Below, in pieces: positions 14,070 to 25,302 of a stretch of DNA of 64,000 bases; within the stretch, counting starts at the first letter, position 1, and every line of letters starts with the position of its first letter. The notes beneath the pieces are model-generated. The model was not told the DNA's origin and did no database searches. It saw nothing but the letters and a program-made list of their open reading frames with translations. The DNA comes from Scylla paramamosain (Eukaryota > Arthropoda > Malacostraca > Decapoda > Portunidae): the NCBI RefSeq assembly GCF_035594125.1, contig NC_087173.1, forward strand, positions 14,280,755 through 14,344,754, written 5' to 3'. Made by a program: the position numbers and the translations under genes.

Positions 14070-15545
14070 TTATGTAGGAGACCCTGGCCAAGGGCGAAAA
14101 AAAAAAAAAAAAAAAACCCACTGAGATGCCAGTCCCAGAAAAGGCCCCAAACCGGTAGCAAAAAAATGAAGGATGTCTTGAAACCTCCCTCTTGAAGGAA
14201 TCTAAGTCATAGGAAGGTGGAAATACAGAAGCAGGCAGGGAGTTCCAGAGTTTACCAGAGAAAGGGATGAATGATTGAGAATACTGGTTAACTCTTGCAC
14301 TGGAGAGGTGGACAGAATAGGGGTGAGAGAAAGAAAAAAGTCTTGTGCAGCGAGGCCGCGGGAGGAGGGGAGGCATGCAGTTAGCAAGATCAGAAGAACA
14401 GTTAGCATGAAAATAGCGGTAGAAGATACCTAGAGATGCAACATTGCGGCGGTGAGAGAGAGGCTGAAGACAGTCAGTTGAAGGAAATGAGTTGATGAGA
14501 CGAAAAGCTGTTGATTCTACCCTGTCTAGAAGAGCGGTATGAGTGGAAGCCCCCAGACATGTGAAGCATACTCCATACATGGACGGATAAGGCCCTTGTA
14601 CAGAGTTAGCCGGTTGGGGGGGGTGAGAAAAACTGGCGGAGACATTTCAGAACACCTAACTTCATAGAAGCTGTTTTAGCTAGAGATGAGATGTAAAGTT
14701 TCCAGTTCAGATTATAAGTAAAGGACAGACTGAGGATGTTCAGTGTAGAAGAGGGGGACAGTTGAGTGTCACTGAAGAAGAGGGGATAGTTGTCTGGAAG
14801 GTTGTGTCGAGTTGATAGATGGAGGAATTGAGTTTTTGAGGCATTGAACAATACCAAGTTTGCTCTGCCCCAATCAAAAATATTAGAAAGATCAGAAGTC
14901 AAGCGTTCTGTGGCCTCCCTGCGTGAAATGTTTACCTCCTGAAGGGTTGGACGTCTATGAAAAGACGTGGAAAAGTGCAGGGTGGTATCATCAGCGTAGG
15001 ACTGGATAGGACAAGAAGTTTGGTTTAGAAGATCATTAATGAATAATAAGAAGAGAGTGGGTGACAGGACAGAATCCTGAGGAACACCACTGTTAATAGA
15101 TTTAGGAGAAGAACAGTGACCGTCTACCACAGCAGCAATAGAACGGTCAGAAAGGAAACTTGAGATGAAGTTACAGAGAGAAGGATAGAAACCGTAGGAG
15201 GGTAGTTTGGAAATGAAAGCTTTGTGCCAGACTCTATCGAAAGCTTTTGATTTGTCCAAGGCAACAGCAAAAGTTTCACCAAAATCTCTAAAAGAGGATG
15301 ACCAAGACTCAGTAAGGAAAGCCAGAAGATCACTAGTAGAGCGGCCTTGATGGAACCCATACTAGCGATCAGATAGAAGGTTATGAAGTGATAGATGTTT
15401 AAGAATCTTCCTGTAGAGGATAGTTTAAAAAACTTTAGATAGGCAGGAAATTAAAGCAATAGGACGGTAGTTTGAGGGATTAGAACGGTCACACTTTTTA
15501 GGAACAGGTTGAATGTAGGCAAACTTCCAGCAAGAAGGAAAGGTT
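14070..15545 (-). mobile_element. Jockey-like LINE, 3' half (reverse transcriptase to 3' end)
   Basis: On the - strand the translation runs from the palm domain (MDKSKAFDRVWHKAFISKLP, motif A) through NSGVPQDSVLSPTLF (motif B, Gly to Asp), SYADDTTLHFS (catalytic YADD), the thumb and the conserved C-terminal SFKREVSRH. A stop or frame change falls near FFSPPPTG, splitting the reading frame at about 14.6 kb. The - strand 3' end is a (TAAA)n-type tail. It is 5'-truncated near the fingers domain, with most residues intact, so it is moderately old. Clade assignment to Jockey (BS/X-like) is inferred. Confidence 0.9.
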
Positions 15546-15839
15546 GCTCCATACATTGTCTTTACTGCTTTTTATTAATTTTTTTTTTTTTTTTAGTAAA
15601 CAATGTGACCTACCATTATACATATGTCGGTTCTTTGTTTTTTCTTTTTTTTTATTGTGTCCTTTATTATTTTTTTTATCATTTATTTAATTAATTAATT
15701 AATTTATTTATTTATTGTTTTCATTTTTTTGTATTGTACTAAATATAATTATTTTCTTAGCCTGAATATGCCTTATGTGAAAGTGAAACGTTACAAATAA
15801 TAAAGTGAAGAAAAGAAAGAACTCTAGATGATTTCCGTG

Positions 15840-15880
<41 letters not shown>

Positions 15881-16706
15881 TTGAAACAATTATTTTTTAT
15901 ATATATTCATCATTTATATATTTCATTCTACGTTTGCCCACATGGCCAGCCAGAATGATTTTTAACCTTTCTTCTTCCTCTCTCCCTCTCAAGGGAATAA
16001 TACCACACCTTCCTTCCCTACACTTCTGCCAGTCCTTAGGGAAAGCACCTGCATCGCCTGTTCCTGTCGTCCTCCCTGGTCATTAGTCAAAATAACGACC
16101 GCTGTCATTGGTTCCTTCATCCCATTTCCAAGCATCTCATTGGTCATTTCTTCATCCCATGTACATTCTTCATGTACGCGTAGCTAGATCGTCAGTCTTC
16201 GGAGAGTCAGTTTTACAAGAGTCTTCAGAGAGAGTCAGACTTGATCAGTTCACATTCAGTCCAGTTCATATCAGTTCAGAGAGGAGCACATCGGTATCGT
16301 CACGTCTGTAATCAATTGTGTCTCGATATCATGTGTGTACATTCTATCCATTATTAAATCTAGAAGAACTTTTATAGAATGTCTTTTGCCCGCACAAATC
16401 AACAATATCAAACCACTACCCACGACCTCCACGCTACCAACAATATCAAGCTACTACGCGGTCCTCCAGAGCAGCCACCACCACACCAAGCATCATCAAC
16501 AGAGACATTCATCATTTCAACGGAGCGGTAAGAAGTACATCATCGAAACAGTGTGGTCAACATCATCTGGAACACTGGTGACAACAAGTGGCCAAAATTT
16601 ACGGAAACAGTGGTAGCAACGGTGTTGTGCGATCGAAGACACGAACTCTCGACTTTCTCAAAATCCAGTACATGCTGAGACAAGAGTATCATACCCCATC
16701 GCAGGC
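15546..16706. other. non-coding spacer; T-rich tract, (AC)n at 15841-15880
   Basis: AT-rich DNA, then a more balanced segment (16080-16700) with many CAGT/GTTCA words. The balanced part could be the 5' leader of the LINE that follows or an old LTR. I found no clear termini or tRNA primer site, so I leave it unassigned. Confidence 0.4.
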
Positions 16707-16841
16707 AAGGCCTCAGAGATAGTACTATATACTCAATATTACCATTACAGCATTTCAATAGCAAATGGTGTAGTGCTGTTTCCATGTACGAGAAATGCTG
16801 TAATGGTAATATTGAGTATATAGTACTATCTCTGAGGCCTT
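16707..16841. repeat. perfect 50-bp inverted repeat with a 35-bp spacer
   Basis: 16707-16756 is the exact reverse complement of 16792-16841. The right arm is the start of the LINE endonuclease coding sequence (CCNGNIEYIVLSLRPF), and the left arm is an inverted copy of it. The arms show no mismatch although the element itself carries several inactivating changes. This points to a recent fold-back event or ongoing gene conversion. Confidence 0.95.
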
Positions 16842-18654
16842 TTTATCTACCTCGAGAATTTAACAAAATATATCTTATTGTAGTATACATCCCTCCGAGT
16901 TCTGATGCAAAGGAGGCTGAGAATATTCTATCTGAAGTGGTTAGAAAAATAGAAAATAGTGATCCAGATGCCGTTAAGATTATAACAGGTGATTTTGATC
17001 ACTGTAATTTTAAAAGTATCCCCCATTTCCAACAATTTATAAGTTTCCCAACAAGAGACGATAAATTATTAGATCCATTCTTTTGTAATGTTGGAAATAG
17101 CTATGTGGCCAAGAAACTAGAGCCATTGGGCGTCTCTGACCATAATATGTGTCTGCTTACGCCAGTATACAATTATTGAAGCGTAGTAAGCCAGTTGAAA
17201 AATTAATATACTCGTGGAACAAAGATGTAAATGATACCCTTTTAGGATGTATGGAAACAACAGATTTTGATATTTTATATGACAGCAGAGACTCTCTAGA
17301 CAAAAATGTGGATGTATTAAATTCCTATTTGCACTTTTGCATAAGCAATGTTGTACCTACAAAGAAAGTTAGATGTTTTCCAAATAACAAACCATGGGTT
17401 ACAAAGGAACTAAAAGAACTAATAAATAAGAAAAAATATTGTTATGGCATAAATGATAAAACTGGAGCAAAAAGTGTTCAAAGGGAAATTGATACAGTAA
17501 TTAAAGTATGTAAAGATAGATATAAACAAAAGGTGGAAAATATGTTCAAAAAAGACACAAAGTCAGCATGGAATGGTATTAAGCAGTTAACAGGTATGCG
17601 AAAAAGTGCAGGTAATCACACTGTTAACAATTCTAAAGATTTTTGTAATGAACTCAATGTTTTTTATTCCAGATTTGATAAATATGTCTTTTCACAGGAA
17701 TCTTCTGTTATTATCAATCAGCTACAGAATACAAACGACTTAAAAATTGTAATTTCAGAGGCAAATGTACTTAAAAGTCTACAATCAATTAAGATAGGTA
17801 AAGTGTCAGGTCCAGATAAGATCAATGGCAATTTCCTGAGAATGTGTAAGGAACCTTTAGCTCCAATTTTGTGTAGGATTTTTCAGCAATCACTTGATGA
17901 AGCTTACATACCAGCAATATGGAAAACATCTGAAGTTATACCGATACCAAAGAAATCACCTCCTATGTGTAAGAATGATTATCGCCCGGTAGCTTTAACA
18001 TCTGTCATCATGAAATGTCTTGAAAAAATAGTTAAATATATATTGTTAGAGCAGGCTACCCATTTCGTAGATAATTATCAATTTGCTTATACCAAAAACC
18101 GGTGTGTTGAGGATGCAATCCTGTCTTTCACTGACTATGTTTTAAATTTTTTAGATAAAGGAAATACCTCCAGTTTTAAACGCTATGCTAGGATCCTCTT
18201 TGTAGACTTTTCGAGCGCTTTTTATACAATTCAGCCTCACCTAATGATGACTAAATTGAAAAATATGAACGTAAATTCTAACTTGATTTTATGGATTAAT
18301 AATTTCTTGACTCATCGACCACAATATGTCAGCTTTCAGGGTGCAAAATCGAGTGTCGTCATTACAAACACAGGTGCTCCTTAGGGTTGTGTGTTGTCAC
18401 CCATGCTTTTTACTATATACACAAGTGACTGTGTGTGTCGGGATGTGAACTGCCGTTTGTTTAAGTATGCTGATGATACTATCCTTGTGGGTCGGTGTGG
18501 TAATGATGACACTGCATACCGAGAGGAGGTGGAAAAGTTTGTGGACTGGTGCAGCAGCAACTTTTTAGAGTTAAATGTAAAGAAAACAAAAGAGATGGTC
18601 GTAGACTACAGCACTTCATTATATGATCACCCTCCTCTGTTTGTAAATGGTGAG

Positions 18655-18656
<2 letters not shown>
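16784..18656 (+). mobile_element. L2/CR1-group LINE, outer element, 5' part (interrupted)
   Basis: It encodes the end of an apurinic endonuclease domain (ITGDFDHCNF, then LGVSDHNMCLLTP) and most of a reverse transcriptase: VSGPDKINGNFLR, NDYRPVALTS, RILFVDFSSAFYTI (motif A), GAP-stop-GCVLSP (motif B) and FKYADDTILV (catalytic motif C). There is one frame shift near 17160 and a nonsense TAG at 18382-18384 in place of the motif B glutamine. At 18656 the reading frame is cut by an opposite-strand relative, and it resumes at about 21938 (KEYKYLGTIIDD). Compared with the inner copy, the 5' end is missing or rearranged. Confidence 0.93.
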
Positions 18657-18699
<43 letters not shown>

Positions 18700-21600
18700 T
18701 ATTGCTCTTACAGAGAATTTGTCTTGTGCTTGCCAAAGTATAAAAGAGAAATATAGAAGTATAAAAATTCTTAAAACTATCAGTTACATCTATTAAATTC
18801 TCAATCATAAACTATCAAAAATAGAACACATTAAAATATTAAAAACATTAAAAGTATTGCTGATGTCCCTGAGTGCTGCCTTCTTTTACAACTGTTGATT
18901 CCCATTCAATATCCTGATACTAGATGGAACATACGACTCCCTATACCGAGATGTTCGGCCCTGCACAGATCTCCATCTTCTGCCAGATGGTAACAATTCG
19001 TAACATGTGTGCAATGGGTGACTGGGGTCTTTTATTATGATATTGCTTCTCTGAATAACCGCTCGTTCATACAGTTCCAACAATGGTTTTGTATTTTTTA
19101 CTTTTAATCGGCTACATTTCTTTATTATCTTGCTTAGTTTACCTTTAGATTCCACAGTACTATTTCCATACCAGCAACATATAGCAAATGAAAAAACTGA
19201 TTGTAGTATACTACTGTAGAACAAATCCATTATCTTACTACCAACTTTTAACTTGCATAGTTTCCTAACAGAAAACATCCTTGAGTTTGCCTTCTTATAT
19301 ATTTTATCTATGTGAGAGGAAAAGTTGAGTTTATTGTCTATGATCGTTCCTAAGTATTTGTATTCTTCTACTACTTCAACAGTTTCATCATTGATTTCCA
19401 AAGGTTCATGTTGTACGGGAGTCTTACTAAAATCAATAATCATCTCCTTAGTTTTGTTAACATTTAATTCTAAAAAATTATCCCTGCACCATGTACTAAA
19501 ATTGTTAATTTCTTCTCTATAAATAACATCATTATTTACACAGAGAGAGACAATGGCAGTGTCATCTGCATATTTGAATATCTTAGTACACTCATTTTGA
19601 CTTCTACAATCATTTGTATAAAGAGAAAACAGTAGTGGTGACAATACGCAACCCTGGGGCGCACCTGTGTTTGTTACAATTGAGTCAGAGATCTGGTCCT
19701 TAAGCTTTACATATTGCACCCTACCTACCAAAAACTCGCGTATCCATAGAACAAGTGGTGGACTCACGTTAAGACTTATAAGTTTTTCCATTAACACATG
19801 AGGTTGTATTGTGTTGAAAGCACTTGAAAAATCAACGAACAACACCTTAGCAAAGTGTTTACTGGATTTGTTGCTTACATTTTCCAGAAATCGAAGTATA
19901 TAATTTATAATTGATAACGTAGCATCTTCCACGCACCTATCTTTCTTATAGGCAAACTGATAAACATCCATTTGGTCTTTCACTTCAAGAAACAGGAACT
20001 TTTTAATAACACTTTCTAAACATTTCATAAATATACATGTCAAGGCTACAGGTCTGTAATCATTATAACCTTTAGGGGTTTGATGTTGTGGCACTGGAAT
20101 AATTTCAGATGTCTTCCACAGTTTAGGTATATAAGATTGATCCAAGGAACTCTGAAAAATTCTGCATAAAACTGGAACCAACTCGTATTTACAAATGCTT
20201 ACTACCTTAGCACTTACTCTATCAGGCCCTGCCGCTTTATTGCTCTTAACTCTTTTCAAACTTTCTAGTACATCCTCACACGTTACAGTAAATATTCCAT
20301 GTTCCTTGTTATGTAAAAACTCAGTAAGGCTGTTCTGTTCTGAAGAATAATCCTGGACATCAAATCTACAATAAAACTTATTTAATTCATTGCAATAATC
20401 CTTTACATTTGTAATATCTGGACACACGGATTTCTTAGTCATTCCAGTAATGTTACGCAAACCTTGCCAAGCAGCCTTTGTATCTTTCTCAAACCAATGT
20501 TCTATTTTCCTTTTGTATTTTTCTTTTTCCATACTAATCATATCATCAATTTTCTTCTGAATGATTCTTAAGTTGACTCTATCATTTCGTAACCTACATT
20601 GTCTTTTCTCATGTAGCAAATTTTTCACACTTTTCGTAAACCAGGGCTTATTGTTAGGGTAGCACTTAACACTCTTGACAGGCAAAATGTTTTCCACACA
20701 AAAAGATAAATAGCAATTTAAGACATCCACATTCTCGTCAATACTAGCATTTTCATCATACAGTATGTTCCATTCTGTCAATTCCATACAGCCTCTCAGA
20801 GTATCGCTCACTTTGTCATCCCACTCATATATTTTCTTAATGACAGGTTTACAAGTTTTCAATTTTTGTCTATAAATAGGTGTTAAGAGGCACATTTCAT
20901 GGTCTGACAAACCGAGAGGCTTCATTTTACTTGCCTTATAACTATTCTTTATATTATAATAATAATGATCTAATATTTTCTCCTCTCTTGTAGCAAAGTC
21001 AATATACTGTTGATAATGAGGAACATAACTCTGAAATTTAGAACCATTGAAATCTCCTGCTATTAATTTAACTGCTTCAGGTGACATATTTTCAGTCTTA
21101 CACACAGCATCATATAACAGACTTTCTGCATTTTTTATATCCACATATTTTGGAGGAATATAAACTACTATTATGAAAATCTTGTTAAATTATCTTGGTA
21201 AATAGTAAGGTCTCACGGAAAGTGTCATGTATTCAATGCAGTCATTACAGACTTTCTCAATCACAGTTATATCCCTGCACCACCTGTTGTTTACGTAAGC
21301 ACACACTCCGCCACCAGCACTTTTTCCTGAGTCTGGGGTTCGATCGCTCTTTATTAATTGATACCCATCAATATGATATGCTGAGTCGGGATCGTTTTCA
21401 CCACTTAACCAAGTTTCTGTCAGACAAATGATAGATGCCTCTCTGAATGCATAATTCCACTTGCACAAAGCACTAAGTTCATCAAACTTGTTCCGTACTG
21501 AACGAACATTTCCGACCACACACATAGGGAGAGAGAGCCGGGCGCCGCGTCGTCTGCACCTCACCCTCACACCACCCCGCCTTCCTCTCCTTTTGTTATT

Positions 21601-21937
21601 TCTAGTTTTTCCCTCTGGATGCAACACCTTCCTTTTCACAGCATCTGGCACGGTCACAGCAAATGTCTCAACGTTGCTAGACTTTGCTAACGTTAGCAGA
21701 ATATCCTTGCCATAAATCAGTCGTTCCTGCTGTTTGTTTATATCCGGCGGCTCATCAGTCCGGGTAGACACAGCGGCCACACTCACAGAACAGCTCTGTA
21801 GCACCCACCAGAAGAGTAGAAAGCAAACTATTCGCGTCATCATGATGTCTGTAGCTTCATAACTCGCCAGGCAACTCAGGAATACCAGCAGCCTTCCAAT
21901 TCCATTAAAAATACAATGAAGAAAATCGGAGCGAGTC
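18657..21937 (-). mobile_element. L2/CR1-group LINE, inner element, nearly intact
   Basis: On the - strand a single reading frame runs from an ATG at 21843 to a stop at 18886-18888, broken only by one TAA codon at 21190-21192. Order: a hydrophobic N-terminal segment (IVCFLLFWWVLQ), an Arg-rich stretch, endonuclease (ICLTETWLSGEND, IAGDFNGSKF, LGLSDHEMCLLTP), then reverse transcriptase with DFSSAFNTIQPH (A), GAPQGCVLSPLLFSLYT (B), FKYADDTAIV (C) and a C-terminal LPSGRRWRS block. The 3' end has AATAAA followed by (TTA)n, at 18657-18703 on the + strand. The open frame of about 3 kb with one lesion suggests a young insertion. It sits inside a relative of the same family. Confidence 0.95.
21190..21192 (-). 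other. single nonsense codon in the inner LINE
   Basis: A TAA follows LSVRPYYLPR in frame. The outer relative has a sense codon (GAG) at the same place (FYLPREFNKI). The reading frames on the two sides are in register, so this is a point change and not a frameshift. Confidence 0.9.
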
Positions 21938-22587
21938 AAGGAATATAAATACTTAGGAACAATAATTGATGATAAATTTTCTTTTAATAATAATGTTGAG
22001 ACACTTTACAAAAAAATCAATTCTAGAATGTATTTTGTAAGGCAATTAAGTAAACTAAGAATTGACAGAAAGATTATGGATATATTCTATTCAGCAATAA
22101 TACAATCTGTTCTTTCGTTTAATATAACTTGCTGGTACGGAAATTGTAACATTGAATTAAAAAACAAACTTTGTAAAATAATGAAAAATTGTGGGAAACT
22201 TGGGGTTGAGAACATCATCCCTCTTGTAGAAATTTATAAGAAAGCAGTTGTCCGGAGATGTGAGGTAGTACGACATGATCCCATTCATCCTTTAAACCAA
22301 TATTATCAAATGTTACCCTCTGGAAGAAGGTTGAGGTCATTATACTGTAGAACATCAAGATATTCAAGATCTTTTGTACCTAGCAGTATTAAAATGTTAA
22401 ATGAACAACAGACAATCTACCAGTAGCACAGACTGGGTTTGTTCCTGTGGCCTGTAAATGACCAATGTGTGTGAGTAGTACGAGGAGTGTATGACGTATG
22501 TGCGGTTTTATCACTTTTACTGAGAGCTCATGAAGCAATTTTCATGTATTATACGTGACAATAAAGTATTTATTATTATTATTATTA
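21938..22587 (+). mobile_element. L2/CR1-group LINE, outer element, 3' part
   Basis: It resumes with KEYKYLGTIIDDKFSF and continues through MYFVRQLSKLRIDRK, CWYGNCNIELKNK and HDPIHPLNQYYQMLPSGRR to a stop near 22426. A 3' untranslated region of about 160 bases follows, ending in CAATAAAGTATTTATTATTA, the same tail type as the inner element. A few codons are missing between the two halves, so the insertion caused a small deletion or the junction is blurred. Confidence 0.93.
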
Positions 22588-23064
22588 AGTTGCGAGGCGT
22601 TGTCATTTCCTACCACGCTCAAATCGTGGGTCACCACACTCTCCACGTGCTATCTTCCCTGCCGCTTCTACCTCTTCTCCGCTCCTGACTCATCCCCGTG
22701 GTCACACCTGTCTGCCATCACACCTGTCGCCGCCTATTCCTACTCATCACGCCGCTCCTCTTTGCTGGTTGCCGTTCATGCTTCTTCCTGAATTGTGGGT
22801 ATCCCTTGGTTCCTTCTCCGAGCCACCCCCAACTCTCCCATCCGAGTACTCGAGGTCAAGCCTCATCGCCACCACCACTCCCCACCCAGCCCTTCTCATG
22901 TCCGGACTCGCCCAAGGTCATCTTTCCAAGTTTGCTCCCAGCAGTGATTTTCCCAGTCATCAGGGGCCAGATCCACGAAACGGTTATTATCAACCTCCGG
23001 CAGCCAAATGGTATCCAAGAACGCATAAGAGGTTGGTATTGCCATGGTAGCAAGGTAGTTAGTT
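22588..23064. other. unassigned unique sequence
   Basis: C/T-rich sequence with overlapping open frames in several registers. No family is recognised. GGGCCAGATCCACGAAACG near 22966 resembles a motif common in dispersed repeats, but I cannot place it. Confidence 0.35.
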
Positions 23065-23355
23065 AACTAACTTCTGCATATATTGGATATTTTCTTTGCA
23101 TACTTCCACGTTCGTGCCTTGAGGCAAGAAAGGCGCTTTCGGAATCGCCTTGATTTCTTGGCATTGAGTGATAATGAGCTGATGCTCAAATACCACTTCC
23201 CTAGGCAGACCTAATCCTCTTGTTTGAGAAGATGCAGTCTCAGCTGGAGAGAAGAACAAGGCATAGCCAGGCATTACCAACTCACACCCAAGTTTTGTTG
23301 GCCCTGAGATTGTTTGCCAGTGGGTCCTTCCAAAACGTCATTGGAGACACTGCAG
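23065..23355 (+). pseudogene. HARBI1-like (PIF/Harbinger transposase), exon 1
   Basis: The translation RALRQERRFRNRLDFLALSD leads into NELMLKYHFPRQT and, after a 1-2 base frame shift at about 23213, continues as FEKMQSQLERRTRHSQALPT, QVLLALRLFASGSFQNVIGD. These are the N-terminal helices typical of HARBI1-type nucleases. A good GTAAG donor follows at 23356, and its phase fits the acceptor at 24284. No ATG is evident. The frame shift makes this a pseudogene or an old transposon. Confidence 0.8.
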
Positions 23356-24160
23356 GTAAGATGATACTGGTGTTGCATGCTTCATTCAGCACAGGGGCTG
23401 GCTGTTTTGGAAATTGTCAGGGAGCCCTTTCCCTGACCTCATTACTGGTCTATTCTCTTACATTCTTCGCATATACCTTTAGGTACACAAAACGTAACTT
23501 TAAGGCGAGGAAGAAGTGACCCTGTTCTTCAGTGGGTTCAGGGGATGGGCGAAGGCCACCCAGAGGTTAACAGTGGTTAGGTTAGTCACCGTACACTTTT
23601 ATATGAAACATTACCTAATCTAACGTAACCACGGGGGCTAGACCCACCCTTAAGGACACTAATATAAGTTAGCATAACTTCTGGAACACCCCTAAAGGAC
23701 GGGGGCACATCTCCCCCAACCTTATACTATATTTCCAGGTTTATCAAGAGGTATATGCGAAAGAATGGAAGAGGATAGACGTGTAATAAGGACAAGAGGG
23801 GACTCTAAACAATTACTACTATTTTTTTTTTTTTTTTTTTTTTTTACAAATTGCACAATATCCCATTAATAACTTTTGTAGGTGAATAAACTGATGTTCA
23901 ATATGGTGAATAATATTTAAGTGTGGCTGACTTTCAAGGGTAAAAGGCATAAAAGCCAATCTACTGCATGCCACGGTTTATAAAGTTGTAATCCAGTGTT
24001 AGGAATATGTCAAGATTAGTTCCTAGTGTCAAAATATGTGAGTGTATAATTAATAAGGAGGGATGAGGGATGATGCTAACCTTACCAAACGTGCCATCAA
24101 GTACACCTGGGTGTACTTGAATGGTGCACTACATATAGAGGGATCATTGAATTTGTTGCC

Positions 24161-24214
<54 letters not shown>

Positions 24215-24283
24215 TACAGCAGAAAGACGTATCTTATTTAAAACAAATAAAATGAAAACTAATGGCTTATAATCTGCTTTCAG

Positions 24284-24447
24284 GACTTACGCAAGCGTCA
24301 GCAGGGTCTTCGAGTGTGTGTGCATCGTGTTGAGTGATAAGTCAGTGCAGGAAATCAAGATGCCTTCAACACACCTTGATCAAAGGAGGACTGCACAGCA
24401 GTTCTTCAGGACCGAAAATTTCTTAAGAGTTATTGGGGCCATTGATA
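24284..24447 (+). pseudogene. HARBI1-like, exon 2
   Basis: Acceptor TTTCAG, then GLTQAS (completing the Gly codon split by intron 1), a 1-base deletion, then VFECVCIVLSDKSVQEIKMP and FFRTENFLRVIGAID. The last stretch holds the first catalytic Asp of the DDE family (GAIDGTH in intact members). The donor GATA|GTAAG joins exon 3 to give D-S-T-H, so the usual Gly has changed to Ser. Upstream, 23.36-24.28 kb is intron with long T runs. Confidence 0.8.
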
Positions 24448-24615
24448 GTAAGATTAACAATAATATATTTTGTTTAAAATTTATTGCTATTGTTATAATC
24501 TATCACTTCATCAGTGTTTACTTTGAGTGAAAGGTATCTCGCAACCTCAAGTTCTTGTTAAGCATTAAAAAGTTTTCATATCTTATGTATACTGTGTGCA
24601 TATCCAGTGCAGGGA

Positions 24616-24619
<4 letters not shown>

Positions 24620-24691
<72 letters not shown>
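24620..24691. repeat. (AT)n microsatellite in a HARBI1-like intron
   Basis: About 36 AT units between exons 2 and 3. Confidence 0.95.
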
Positions 24692-24694
<3 letters not shown>

Positions 24695-24751
24695 AGATAT
24701 ATGTAGCTATTGTGTATCATGATCATCTAATACTTTCTTTTGTGTGCACAG

Positions 24752-24889
24752 GCACCCACATTGCCATCAAGGCCCGAAGAGTGGACAAGGCCCTCTACTT
24801 TAACTGGAAAAGCTATCACTCCCTCTGAAAATCCAACTTGTTTGTGATGCGAATGGAGTGATCCTCAGCTACTGCTTCAGATTTTTCAG
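24752..24889 (+). pseudogene. HARBI1-like, exon 3
   Basis: After a CACAG acceptor it reads THIAIKARRVDKALYFNWKS, YHSL, then a 1-base shift, then IQLVCDANGVILSYCFRFF and a GT donor. LVCDANG carries the second catalytic Asp of HARBI1-like nucleases. Intron phases agree with exon 2. The frame shift confirms decay. Confidence 0.85.
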
Positions 24890-25012
24890 GTATATAGTAT
24901 TATTGCATTACATGTTTACCCAACCATGTATTTTATTGATTTTCATGTGACTGCAATTGGTTACTGGTATTACATAAGAAAACAGTGTGACAAACCTTGA
25001 CATTAGTTATAG

Positions 25013-25302
25013 AAGGAGGCAGTAGACACCTGCCGAAACGATAATTACTCCCAGTGAGGTCTAAAGCACTGTTCAGGGTGTGCTGTGAATTTATCATTAA
25101 AACCAGCTGTGACCTCACTGAACGTTTCCCTTTGTGTCTCACAACACAAGGGGGCAGTCACAGCCTGCTCTCTAAAGACAACTCTCTTCCTCCACACAAA
25201 ACTACAAGCACCTAAAAACACACACACCCTTCACTCAAAAATTTCAAAATCATCATGGCGACTCCTACACCAGCCTCCGAGTCCCCATCTGGGGAGGGGA
25301 CC
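25013..25302 (+). mobile_element. Jockey-like LINE, isolated 5' end
   Basis: About 240 bases match the 5' untranslated region of the copies starting at 39883 and 54253 (GAGGCAGTAGACACCTGCC, then CAGTGAGGTCTAAAGCACTG), followed by the ATG and first codons (MATPTPASESPSGEGT). The match ends near 25302, where an opposite-strand R2-like sequence begins. A 5' end without its body is unusual for LINEs, which normally lose the 5' end. Confidence 0.85.

Noticed and set aside
16083..16400. Possible LTR or leader of a retroelement before the L2-like LINE
   Set aside because: I found no matching second LTR, no primer-binding site and no clear TG...CA ends in the window.
22555..23066. Overlapping ORFs of 78-122 codons after the outer LINE
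   Set aside because: Open in three + strand frames because the DNA is C/T-rich. No family recognised and no codon pattern.
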